Below are positions 8,601 to 15,736 of a DNA stretch of 62,271 nucleotides, in pieces. The translations under genes were made by a program, and so were the position numbers. Below the pieces are notes generated by a model that was not told the DNA's origin, made no database searches, and worked only from the letters and a program-made list of their open reading frames with translations. Source of the DNA: Treponema sp. UBA6988 (GTDB lineage Bacteria; Spirochaetota; Spirochaetia; Treponematales; Treponemataceae); the NCBI GenBank assembly GCA_002448445.1, contig DJYC01000065.1:1-62271 (forward strand), read 5' to 3'. Position 1 is the first letter of the stretch. Each line of letters begins with the position of its first letter.

Positions 8601-10297
8601 TATCTGCCTCCGTATTTTTGCAGCATGGAAGACGCGTGTTCCAAAGACTCTTCGGAAGATGAATCCCCGGAAAGCATACGTGCAATTTCCTGAACCCGAC
8701 TGTCTCCGGCCACAGGGAAAACGGCTGTGCTTGTCATATCTCCGGCTGCTCCTTTTTCTATCTTTAGCTGATTATCGGCATAAACCGCAATGCTCGCTAG
8801 ATGTGTAATGCACAATATCTGCCTTGCAGAGGCAAGTTTTTTAAGGTGATCGCCCACTGCAACCGCAACTTCGCCTCCAATACCAGTGTCTATCTCGTCA
8901 AAGACCAGGGATCCTGCCGTGTCCGCAGCAGAAAGTATGGTCTTAAGGGCAAGCATTACGCGGCTAAGTTCACCACCGGAAGCGATTCTTGCAAGCGGCA
9001 GCATTGGGGAGCCTGGGTTTGCGCTTATAAGGAATTCAATGTCGTCCATTCCGTAGGGGCCGCACTTCTGGGTAACATCATCGCCAGCTTTTTCCTGCAG
9101 GTTCACCTTGAATTTTGTACCGCCCATGCCTAGGCTTTGCAAAATTGCCTCTACATCATGGGACATCTTGTCCGAAGCGGCCTTCCTCTTTATGCTGATT
9201 TCCTTTGCGGCAGTGTAAACTTTCTTGCCAGCCTCCAGAACTTCCTTCTCTAGCTCCTCACGGTTCTGCGAAACTCCTGAAATTTGCTCAAGTTCTGCCT
9301 GTGCCTTCTTGGCGTATTCAAGGACCTGGGAAATTGGGGAAGTCTTTCCGGACGCATACTTTTTCTTTAGCTTGTATATAAGTTCCAGCCGGTCCTGAAC
9401 CTGCTCAAGCCTTTCCGGGTCAAAGACAAGCCCTTGCTCATAGCGGCGGAATTCTGCAGAAATATCCTCTATCTCGTAGTATGAAGACTGAATGCGGTTT
9501 TCCAGGGCAGCAAGGCTCTTGTCCAGGGAAGATGCCCTTGAAGAAGATGATGAAAGCCTCTTAAAAAGACTGAGTATTCCCCCGCCCTCACCTTCCAGAA
9601 GCGAATTGATTTCCTCTATCTCGCCATAAAGCTTTTCGTAGGAAGAAAGACGATTCTCCTCGTCCTCCAGCTCTGAATCCTCGCCCACCCTTAGGTTTGC
9701 TGAATTTATCTCTTCCACTGCAAAGTTGAGCATTTCTATGCGCTCTGCCCGCTTTGAGTCGTCAGTGTTAAGGCTCTGCAAGAGCCTGCGTTTTTCCACC
9801 AGGTCTGAATAAAGGGCGGTAAATGAAGCAACATCTTCGGTGATTCCGGCATAGATGTCAAGATAGCGCCTGTGTTCAGCAACCTTAAAAAGCGACTGCT
9901 GCTCGTGCTGGCCGTGTATGTCCACAAGAAATGCAGAAAAAGCAAGCAAATCCGCCCTTGTTACAGGAACTCCGCCTATCCAGCCGGATGACTTTCCGGT
10001 GTTTCTTATTACGCGGCGCAAGAGAATCCTTCCGTCTTCGTCCTCAATACCGTGCTCTTCAAGCCAGGCATGCGATTCCGGACTTTCCAGAAGGAATGTT
10101 CCCGAAACCTGAGCTTCCTGCGTTCCAGTGCGAATCTGTTCCACACCGGCCTTTCCGCCAAGAAGAAAAGCCAGGCTTCCGATTAAAATTGACTTTCCAG
10201 CACCGGTTTCACCGCTCAAAACGGTAAAGCCTTTTGAAAATTCAACATGAGCAGAATCAATAAGCGCAAAATTCTTTATGTCAAGTTCCTCAAGCAC
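8600..10297 (-). CDS. recN: DNA repair protein RecN
   Basis: 565 aa SMC-like ATPase that processes double-strand breaks. Order of features: N-terminal LDIKNFALIDSAHVEF, Walker A SGETGAGKS (about residues 28-36), and a long coiled coil. The C-terminal lobe has ISANPGSPMLPLARIASGGELSRVMLALK (signature written with its conserved core SGGELSR) and Walker B SLVFDEIDTGIGGEVA. A longer frame runs to 10339. I chose the GTG at 10297 because AGGAGG lies just upstream and because family members begin at this point. It overlaps the 3' end of nadK by 8 nt, which indicates translational coupling. Confidence 0.95.
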   Translation of the reverse strand: MLEELDIKNFALIDSAHVEFSKGFTVLSGETGAGKSILIGSLAFLLGGKAGVEQIRTGTQEAQVSGTFLLESPESHAWLEEHGIEDEDGRILLRRVIRNTGKSSGWIGGVPVTRADLLAFSAFLVDIHGQHEQQSLFKVAEHRRYLDIYAGITEDVASFTALYSDLVEKRRLLQSLNTDDSKRAERIEMLNFAVEEINSANLRVGEDSELEDEENRLSSYEKLYGEIEEINSLLEGEGGGILSLFKRLSSSSSRASSLDKSLAALENRIQSSYYEIEDISAEFRRYEQGLVFDPERLEQVQDRLELIYKLKKKYASGKTSPISQVLEYAKKAQAELEQISGVSQNREELEKEVLEAGKKVYTAAKEISIKRKAASDKMSHDVEAILQSLGMGGTKFKVNLQEKAGDDVTQKCGPYGMDDIEFLISANPGSPMLPLARIASGGELSRVMLALKTILSAADTAGSLVFDEIDTGIGGEVAVAVGDHLKKLASARQILCITHLASIAVYADNQLKIEKGAAGDMTSTAVFPVAGDSRVQEIARMLSGDSSSEESLEHASSMLQKYGGR

Positions 10298-11144
10298 GGG
10301 GTCCTCCTGACCAGTTGAGCTTGCTCTGCAAAGCCGCATAGAATTTTTCCTGTGTGGAACAAATTATGGAAGCTTTGTAATCCGGTATGCCCAAAATTAT
10401 AACATCGTTTTCCTGCAAATCAAAATTCACCTGACCGTCTATGCTAAGGCCCACATCAACGCGGGAAGCCTTAACAGTAATTGCAATCTCCCCCTTTGCG
10501 CTAAAGACCAGGGGCCTTGCAGAAAGGCTAAAAGAGCTTACGGGTGTAAGGACAAGGCCGTCAAGAGATGGGTCAAGTATTGGGCCTCCTGCCGCAGCAG
10601 AATAGGCGGTTGAGCCTGTGGGGGTAGAAACAATTATTCCGTTTGCCTTGAAGGGGCCAAGCAGGGCATGGTTGTAGGCTACGTCAAGGTTAACAAGCCT
10701 TGATGAACCCGGGCTTGAAATAACAGCATCATTCATTCCGCACACGTCAAAGACAGTCTTTCCGTCCCTTATGACTTCGCTTCTTACAAGGGAACGCCTA
10801 CCTGTAAAAGCCTTGCCTTCAATGTAGGAAAGAAGGTCCTTTTTCCAGCTGGAAGGTGAAACTACCGCAAGAAAGCCAAATTCCCCAAGGTTTATGGGAA
10901 AAACCGGTATGCCAAGCGGAGCGCACCCCCTGCAAGCGGAAAGAACAGTTCCGTCTCCGCCAAGAGTCACTGTAAAATCGTAGCCCTTAAAAACCGGGGC
11001 AGATTTTGAAGAGTCAAGTGAAGAGCCGTCATACGAATAAATATCTGAACTTACCGAATTTTCCTTTAGGAAGGAACAAATCTCGGCCGCAAGTTCAGAG
11101 GCATTTCTTTTGAATTCGTTGACAATAACAAGACACTTTTTCAT
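10290..11144 (-). CDS. nadK: NAD kinase
   Basis: 284 aa, typical for bacterial NAD kinase. It phosphorylates NAD to NADP in the cytoplasm. The diagnostic GGDGT motif is in YDFTVTLGGDGTVLSA. The second conserved site is NGIIVSTPTGSTAYS-AAAGGPI. The C-terminal half has the usual beta-rich fold. The ATG at 11144 follows the upstream DegT-like stop by about 10 nt, and the 3' end overlaps recN. The pairing nadK-recN is common in bacteria and supports both calls. Confidence 0.96.
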   Translation of the reverse strand: MKKCLVIVNEFKRNASELAAEICSFLKENSVSSDIYSYDGSSLDSSKSAPVFKGYDFTVTLGGDGTVLSACRGCAPLGIPVFPINLGEFGFLAVVSPSSWKKDLLSYIEGKAFTGRRSLVRSEVIRDGKTVFDVCGMNDAVISSPGSSRLVNLDVAYNHALLGPFKANGIIVSTPTGSTAYSAAAGGPILDPSLDGLVLTPVSSFSLSARPLVFSAKGEIAITVKASRVDVGLSIDGQVNFDLQENDVIILGIPDYKASIICSTQEKFYAALQSKLNWSGGPRA

Positions 11145-11154
11145 ATGATTTCCA

Positions 11155-12261
11155 TCACGGCAGAGAAGACAAGACCTTTACCATCAGGGAAACGTCCTTC
11201 TGTCCAAGACGCGGATAGAGGGGGAACATTGCGCAGCGCAAAAGCAGTGAGTTTGCGCAAAGACAAGATGGCGCTATTTCTTCCTGCCGCAAAGCTACTA
11301 TTGAATTTTCATAAGCCTGGCGGATTTCTATTCCTTTTTTCTGGGCATAGGCCTTTGCATCCTTAAAACCGGAATTGAGCACCAGAGGGAAGGAGTAAAT
11401 CGTAGACCCCCTGTCCAATGCGCGGACGAAGGTTTTGTGCCTTCCGCTGGCAATTGCCCTGCTGTAGAGGTTGAATATTTCCATGCGGGTCTTTTCGTTG
11501 CGTTCAAATTCCTTAAGTTCCACAAAGGCAAGGGCTGCATTCATGTCTGGCATTATGTCCGTAGAAGGAGCCTCTTCTGCAAGCTTTTTTAGCACAATCC
11601 ATTCGCGTCTGCAAGGAGCCATAAGGACGGCACCACCACCGGCTGTTATGATGTCCCTGTCCTCCATGCCGAATATTGTGTAGACACCGTACATTCCGGC
11701 TCTTTTTCCTAAGGGCTCTTCCTTTTGACCGTCTTTCTGGCTCTTTTCATCCTGGTCTTTACCCTCTTCCCCTTCATTTTCCTTTTCTGCAGGATAATAC
11801 GAAAGGGCTGACTGGGAAATGTCTTCTATGACAGGAATGCCAAGCTCAAGTATAGCCTTTATGTCTGGAAGAACGCCCATGGATTCAGTAAGCACAATAA
11901 GCTTACCGCCGTTTTTTATGCCTTCCTCAAGAATTTCCGGGGTAACAAGGCCTGTTTCCTCTACAACATCAAGAACCAGTGGCTTGTACCCAAGGCGTTC
12001 CACCGTAATAATCTGCCATGCAGGGGCAAGGGCGCTAAGCATTACAAGGCTTTCCTTGGGCAAATCCAAGGCCTTAAGGGCATATTCAAGGGCAACGGAA
12101 GGGCTTCTTAGGGCAACGGCACCGTCGCATCCTGTGTATTCTTTTACAGCCTGAACAAGGCGTGCAGTCTGGTCACCGGGGCCTATCTTTTCGTCCACCA
12201 TACAGGTAAGTACGGCTTCCATTTCTTTTCTGCGAATTGTTGGACTGTATGTCTGTATCAT
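11155..12261 (-). CDS. degenerate DegT/DnrJ/EryC1-type PLP-fold protein lacking the catalytic lysine
   Basis: 368 aa with the overall layout of DegT/DnrJ/EryC1/StrS sugar aminotransferases. It has an N-terminal GPGDQTARLVQAVKEYTG, a cofactor-pocket-like segment IPVIEDISQSALSYYP, and a Gly-rich AGGGAVL loop. Where active members have the PLP lysine (SFYPGKN in the intact copy at 50324-51424), this protein has IFGMEDRD, with acidic residues at the lysine position. A Lys/Glu-rich insert (about residues 158-183) interrupts the domain. It lies between cheW and nadK with an AAGGA Shine-Dalgarno. It is probably not an aminotransferase. A binding or structural role is possible. Confidence 0.75.
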   Translation of the reverse strand: MIQTYSPTIRRKEMEAVLTCMVDEKIGPGDQTARLVQAVKEYTGCDGAVALRSPSVALEYALKALDLPKESLVMLSALAPAWQIITVERLGYKPLVLDVVEETGLVTPEILEEGIKNGGKLIVLTESMGVLPDIKAILELGIPVIEDISQSALSYYPAEKENEGEEGKDQDEKSQKDGQKEEPLGKRAGMYGVYTIFGMEDRDIITAGGGAVLMAPCRREWIVLKKLAEEAPSTDIMPDMNAALAFVELKEFERNEKTRMEIFNLYSRAIASGRHKTFVRALDRGSTIYSFPLVLNSGFKDAKAYAQKKGIEIRQAYENSIVALRQEEIAPSCLCANSLLLRCAMFPLYPRLGQKDVSLMVKVLSSLP

Positions 12262-12406
12262 TTTTAAAATCCTTTTATTAAAGAGCCTCCCCTAAAAAGC
12301 AAAAGCCAAAGGGGAAGCATTACAAATGCGGTTTTTCAGTTTTTTACTTGGCGGCTACCTGTTAGAAAGCACAAGGCCTAACATTCACCGCAAGAAGGTC
12401 ATAGCG

Positions 12407-12898
12407 TCAGCGTATTTCGGGAACGATTTTCTGAAGTTCGTTGGCATTGAACAGTCTTCTTGTGTCAAGGATGATAAGATAAGACTGATCCTGACGAACA
12501 ACACCGTGAATGTATTCCGTGCCAATACCGCTGAGCATCTGTGGCGGAGGCTTAATTTCTCCCTTGTCCACGGAAATAACGCGGTTGATGCGGTCTATGA
12601 TGATGCCTATTTTGTTTCCTTCAATGTCAAGGATTATAAAGCCACCTTCATCCTCTTCAAATTCATCAAAGTCGGAGTCTTTTGTCATCTCCTTGATGTG
12701 GAACCTTTTGTGAAGGTTGATAATAGGGATGATTTCACCACGGAGGTTGATAATTCCCTCAACATAGTAAGGCGCATTCGGAATAGGACGGACGCTCTGA
12801 ATTTTTACTATTTCCTTAACATCCATAATATCTACGCCATACAGTTCGTCACCAAGCTGAAAAGTTACGAGCTGAAATTGTGTATTTTCTTCGGCCAT
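12407..12898 (-). CDS. cheW: chemotaxis coupling protein CheW
   Basis: 163 aa CheW domain protein that links chemoreceptors to the kinase CheA at the inner membrane. Typical motifs: FQLGDELYGVDIMDVKEIV, YYVEGIINLRGEIIPIINL, and a C-terminal DRINRVISV segment. An acidic insert, DSDFDEFEEDEG, sits in the middle and may be lineage-specific. The ATG at 12898 has a strong AAGGAG Shine-Dalgarno. No receptor or cheA gene is nearby, so this is a scattered chemotaxis gene, common in spirochaetes. Confidence 0.94.
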   Translation of the reverse strand: MAEENTQFQLVTFQLGDELYGVDIMDVKEIVKIQSVRPIPNAPYYVEGIINLRGEIIPIINLHKRFHIKEMTKDSDFDEFEEDEGGFIILDIEGNKIGIIIDRINRVISVDKGEIKPPPQMLSGIGTEYIHGVVRQDQSYLIILDTRRLFNANELQKIVPEIR

Positions 12899-12967
12899 GC
12901 CTAACTCCTTTTTAGGGTATTACCGGGCAGTTTGCCCTTACATACTATTTTACACCAAGAACGCGCT

Positions 12968-13765
12968 CTAGTCTACTATAAATAGCGTAATAACTTGAAC
13001 TTTTCTTATTCCCATCCCCTTTAGCACCCCCGCACAGGCTTCCACAGTGGCTCCGGTGGTCATAACATCGTCCAAAAGCAGGGCTTCTACGGGTAAAGAG
13101 CCACTTTTGGCAACTTTTTTTAAGTTTTTTGCATTCTCCTTGTAGGATGAACTTCCAAGCAAGAGGCGGCCTTTTCTGTCCAGCTTCTTCTGCTGTTGGG
13201 ATGAAACCCTCTTTAAAAGGCGCAGGATTGGCCTTTTGTAGCGGTGATGGATGATGCTGCAAAGCTCTTCTATCTGGTCCCAGCCCTTGTTCCTTAGCTT
13301 TCCGAGCCTTGGGGGAACAGGCACAAGCGGAATGGCATTCCTATCCCTTCCCGGCCACAAGGATTCTATGGCTTTTTCCACACATTCAGCAAAAAGAGGG
13401 GAAATTGAGCGGTTTTCTCCCATCTTCCATTCAAAAAGCAAGCCTTTCATCCATAAGCGGTAGGGCCAAAGGGGAAAAACCGAGTCTGCATGGCAAAGAA
13501 GCCTCTTCTCCCGGCAAGATGAACACAAATCATTCCCAACAAGCAGTATCTTGCCGCAAAGCCTGCACCTTCCATTCCCTAGGGGAAAAAAGCCAAGAAG
13601 GTATTTTTCTGCGCATTCAGGGCAAACTGGCATTGAAAGAGTCCTTTTTCCGCAGCAGACGCAGCTTTCCCTTGCAAGTGAAGCAGAAAAAGCGGCATGT
13701 AAAAAAGACAGGGCAAAAAGCCTTAAGTTGAACAAGGCGGATTTTATTTTTTCAATAACTTTCAT
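12968..13765 (-). CDS. comF: ComF-family phosphoribosyltransferase-like protein
   Basis: 265 aa. The N-terminal zinc-binding part has CXXC pairs (CVCCGKRT, CPEC, CRLCGK, CSSC). The C-terminal phosphoribosyltransferase fold has the PRPP motif ALLLDDVMTTGAT. The family is linked to DNA uptake and recombination in competent bacteria, but its biochemical role is not settled. The ATG at 13765 has no Shine-Dalgarno. A TATAAT lies only 4 nt upstream of it (13770-13775 on the minus strand), though no good -35 accompanies it. It is probably the first gene of the comF-cheW-nadK-recN run. Confidence 0.9.
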   Translation of the reverse strand: MKVIEKIKSALFNLRLFALSFLHAAFSASLARESCVCCGKRTLSMPVCPECAEKYLLGFFPLGNGRCRLCGKILLVGNDLCSSCREKRLLCHADSVFPLWPYRLWMKGLLFEWKMGENRSISPLFAECVEKAIESLWPGRDRNAIPLVPVPPRLGKLRNKGWDQIEELCSIIHHRYKRPILRLLKRVSSQQQKKLDRKGRLLLGSSSYKENAKNLKKVAKSGSLPVEALLLDDVMTTGATVEACAGVLKGMGIRKVQVITLFIVD

Positions 13766-13866
13766 ACATATTATATATATGCTTTAAAAATTCATAATCA
13801 GACACAAAAGCGTAAAAATTCTGCAAAAAAACAATAAGGTTCAATTTCGAGTTTTGCAAATACATG

Positions 13867-13893
13867 TCATTATCGGGCTCGACCCGATAATCT
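13867..13893. repeat. REP-like palindrome (GTCAT...ATCTG type)
   Basis: ATTATCGGG (13869-13877), 5-nt loop, CCCGATAAT (13883-13891), framed by GTCAT and ATCTG. It resembles the widespread GTCAT-stem-ATCTG intergenic hairpins. A second member of the same design is at 35048-35088. It lies in the divergent gap between comF and the SH3-like gene and could serve as a bidirectional terminator or REP element. Confidence 0.65.
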
Positions 13894-13980
13894 GCTTAAA
13901 AAAGACGAAATAAATTCGGCATGACAAAAGCCCTTAAAAAGCCCCCTCTATGATTTTTTTTGATTTTAGTATAATGTAAA

Positions 13981-14898
13981 GTGAAAATGAAAAAGAAGAT
14001 ATTTTTGCTATTACTTTTATGCAATGCGCTAGCTCTTGCTTTTGCAGACAAGAGCCGTTTTTATAAGAACGGCAAAGTAATTGACACAATGTATGTTGAC
14101 TCCGAAGACGGGCTAAAAGTTAGGGACTATCCATCGCTAAAGTCAAAGCGGATATGTGGACTTCCACACAGGCTTCCGGTAAAAGTTGTTGCCGTTGGAA
14201 AGGAAGAAACAATCGACGGAATAAGTGCTCCTTGGATTGAAATTTTAGTTCCAAGCTACGAGTGGAAAAGCGGTGAACCTGAATACGGATGGGTGTTCGG
14301 AGGCTATGTTTCCAGCATTCAGCCCAAGTTTAAAATTCCTTCAAACAAGGCTGAACTTTTAAAGTATCTTACTTCTTTTCCATATTGGAACTGTGGCGAC
14401 TGCCCAGCTTTTAACTTGCACTTTTCTGCCGATGGAAAGTTTTGGTGCGGGGCTTTTGAAAAGGGAGAGCCAACTGTTGGAACATTCAAGGCAAGCGACA
14501 AAGATACGGTTATTATAAATTCCGCTTTTATGGGGAACGAGGTGGAAGTAAATTATACAGTTGAGGAATTGAATATTTGCCCTTTAACAGAATATTCATT
14601 TAAATTTGAAGGCCCGTTTTTTAGCTACCACACAGGTTCAACATTCTACGGAAATTACAACCATGACTATCCATATATTGAAAATTTACATAAAGAAAAA
14701 TGCATTTACAACAATTTTAAAAATTCAGTTTACCACTTTGAATATCCATACCAGAAAGAATATTTTGAAGCTGAACTGCTGAACAAATTTATTAAAGCGG
14801 GAGTTTCTGCTGCCGGTACGGAATACGAAAAAAACTACCATGACTACTGGGATCCAATTATGAAAGAGCACCAGAAGAAAGCTGACGCAATGGAATAA
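13981..14898 (+). CDS. exported SH3-like domain protein
   Basis: About 305 aa. It has a signal peptide (KKKIFLLLLLCNALALAFA), then an SH3b-like segment at about residues 35-110, where DGLKVRDYPSLKSKRI and YGWVFGGYV are typical. The remainder is not recognised. Such proteins usually act in the periplasm on peptidoglycan or on partner proteins. The frame opens at GTG 13981, but ATG 13987 is an equally good start. A TATAAT box (13970-13975) is only 5-11 nt upstream, so the mRNA may be nearly leaderless. It is followed by the RDD membrane gene. Confidence 0.72.
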   Translation: MKMKKKIFLLLLLCNALALAFADKSRFYKNGKVIDTMYVDSEDGLKVRDYPSLKSKRICGLPHRLPVKVVAVGKEETIDGISAPWIEILVPSYEWKSGEPEYGWVFGGYVSSIQPKFKIPSNKAELLKYLTSFPYWNCGDCPAFNLHFSADGKFWCGAFEKGEPTVGTFKASDKDTVIINSAFMGNEVEVNYTVEELNICPLTEYSFKFEGPFFSYHTGSTFYGNYNHDYPYIENLHKEKCIYNNFKNSVYHFEYPYQKEYFEAELLNKFIKAGVSAAGTEYEKNYHDYWDPIMKEHQKKADAME

Positions 14899-14933
14899 AA
14901 AATGAATACAAGCCAAGGAGACAATATATAACT

Positions 14934-15524
14934 ATGGAAGAAGAAAATAAAGTTAATGAAGTAAATGAATCACAGAACACTGTGAAAGACTTCACTTACC
15001 CAAGTTTTATGGGAAGAGCAGGCGCCTATATTTTTGACGGACTAATTTTATCTCCTGTTTTTGTTTTGCTTTTTTTTGTACAGGGAAAATTATATACCAA
15101 CGAAAGCATGTTTTATCCGGCTTTGATAATTGAACTGATGTTTTTTATTATCCAAAATTCTTACAATGTGTTTTTTACCAAAAGGTTTAACGGAACTCCT
15201 GGCAAACTTTTTTTCAAATTTAGAGTTTGCAGGGAAGACGGTATGCCTGTAACCTGGGAAACTTCCATAAAAAGAGAATCAATCTATATAATAAGAAATA
15301 TCATCTATCTAATATGCTTTTATGCATTCATCGCAATAAACCGGGAAAAAATAACTAATTTTGGGATTGCAACATATTTACATTCAGAAACTTTACTTTC
15401 AAAAATAGAAAATTGGCTCTCTTTTATAATTTACCTTTTTGATTTTGGAAAAGCTTTGTTTTCGCCAAAAAGAATTACATTTCACGACAAGATTGCAGGA
15501 ACGGTTGTTGTTTACAGGCCTTAG
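14934..15524 (+). CDS. RDD-family integral membrane protein
   Basis: 196 aa. It starts with a short acidic cytoplasmic segment, then the RDD signature FMGRAGAYIFDGLILSPVF, with the Arg and first Asp at the expected positions. Two or three further membrane spans follow. KRFNGTPGKLFFKFRV is the usual RDD loop, and the C-terminal HDKIAGTVVV ends the domain. The family may transport ions or small solutes, but its function is unknown for most members. An AAGGAG lies 13 nt before the ATG. It is 35 nt downstream of the SH3-like gene, so a two-gene operon is likely. Confidence 0.85.
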   Translation: MEEENKVNEVNESQNTVKDFTYPSFMGRAGAYIFDGLILSPVFVLLFFVQGKLYTNESMFYPALIIELMFFIIQNSYNVFFTKRFNGTPGKLFFKFRVCREDGMPVTWETSIKRESIYIIRNIIYLICFYAFIAINREKITNFGIATYLHSETLLSKIENWLSFIIYLFDFGKALFSPKRITFHDKIAGTVVVYRP

Positions 15525-15533
15525 AAAATCAGT

Positions 15534-15668
15534 TTTGGGCTTCACTACCAGGAAAATCTGTCTGAAAATCCATGGAGCGCGGTAATAGGTATTGAAGTCG
15601 CTGCGCTCCCTCCGCGCAAATGGATTTTCAGCCATATTTTCCTTCCCGTTACGCCCAAAACTGATTTC
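15534..15668. repeat. nested inverted-repeat element, family 1, copy 2
   Basis: Same design as 666-809. The outer arms are ATCAGTTTTGGGC and GCCCAAAACTGAT, the second arm is CTGAAAATCCAT/ATGGATTTTCAG, and the inner stem is GCGCGG/CCGCGC. The flanks and stems are close to copy 1, while the apical loop differs. It sits between the convergent ends of the RDD gene and mutS, where it could terminate both transcripts. Confidence 0.85.
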
Positions 15669-15736
15669 CAGTTCCTTTGCATAAGAAAATATGGTAGAGC
15701 AAAGAAGGTTTCCGTCCTAAAGAGTATAATCAAAAT

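Noticed and set aside
12283..12335. Hairpin near cheW and the DegT-like gene as terminator
   Set aside because: GCATT/AATGC with a T-run is on the plus strand, where no gene reads into it. I cannot support a role.
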